A DNA stretch of 64,000 nt from Hemibagrus wyckioides (lineage: Eukaryota > Chordata > Actinopteri > Siluriformes > Bagridae), in the NCBI RefSeq assembly GCF_019097595.1, contig NC_080710.1, positions 11,146,780 to 11,210,779 on the forward strand. The letters are read 5' to 3'. Shown piece after piece: positions 63,668-64,000 of this stretch. A program made the position numbers and the translations under genes. How positions within the stretch are numbered: the first letter of the stretch is position 1; every line of letters starts with the position of its first letter. The notes beneath the pieces were generated by a model. It was not told the origin of the DNA and did no database searches. It saw nothing but the letters and a program-made list of their open reading frames with translations.

Positions 63668-64000
63668 GTAAAGCATTTGTTTAAGCTTGTTTGTTATATA
63701 TTACTATTAATGTGGTATGAAGTAAAGACAAACATTCAGCACGATTTCATCTAATCAATCAAACCACTGCAATTCTCACATACATACACACCTAAAACTG
63801 TGTTCACACAAGTCACCAGTCACTGCACTATGAAGTCGCCAGTAGGTGTTTCCACCACTGGTTGCCACGGTGACAATGTTTATCAGTGGGTGGCATAACT
63901 AGCATTCCACTTTTCTACAACAAATCAGTTTCTTACCGCTAAAATGAAACATTCTGGAGGGAGATTTGCTGTTTGTATATAAAAATTCAGTAGTGTATAT

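Overview
The window reads as vertebrate nuclear DNA, most likely a ray-finned (teleost) fish. The evidence is long GT-AG introns, vertebrate orthologues split over up to 15 coding exons, dense microsatellites, and many Tc1-like elements of the kind that fill fish genomes. An otophysan such as a catfish would fit, but nothing here proves a species.

Layout. (1) 1988-11804, minus strand: a complete class I facilitative glucose transporter, closest to GLUT3 (slc2a3), 10 coding exons, 518 residues. (2) 11.8-19.7 kb: gene-poor DNA packed with Tc1-like elements of several families. (3) 19951-23070, minus strand: complete cox6b1 in three coding exons (86 residues), with a probable noncoding first exon at about 23.69-23.76 kb. 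(4) 23.85-25.17 kb: a long GATA/TATC array carrying inverted and duplicated copies of the sequence just upstream of cox6b1, with a Tc1-like element inserted in it at 25175-26420. (5) 26.4-31.9 kb: spacer with a second, older copy of that Tc1 family. (6) 31904-43350, plus strand: complete rasip1 in 15 coding exons (979 residues), with a likely poly(A) site near 44.25 kb. (7) 44.3-64 kb: about 20 kb with no recognised gene, holding nested transposon relics, simple repeats, two promoter-like stretches (46.3 and 50.9 kb) and two weak candidate exons (60.8 and 63.6 kb).

The three genes do not form a functional unit. The first imports glucose at the plasma membrane. The second is a nuclear-encoded subunit of cytochrome c oxidase in the mitochondrial intermembrane space. 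The third is a Ras/Rap1 effector of endothelial junctions and lumen formation. All exon boundaries were read by eye from splice signals, reading phase and resemblance to known family members; lengths and phases close exactly for all three genes.

No clearly new gene system was found. The most notable observations are a GC-AG intron in rasip1, the foldback GATA array next to the cox6b1 promoter, a trinucleotide repeat that forms the 5' splice site of slc2a3 intron 2, and two full-length Tc1-like copies that share the same inactivating changes.
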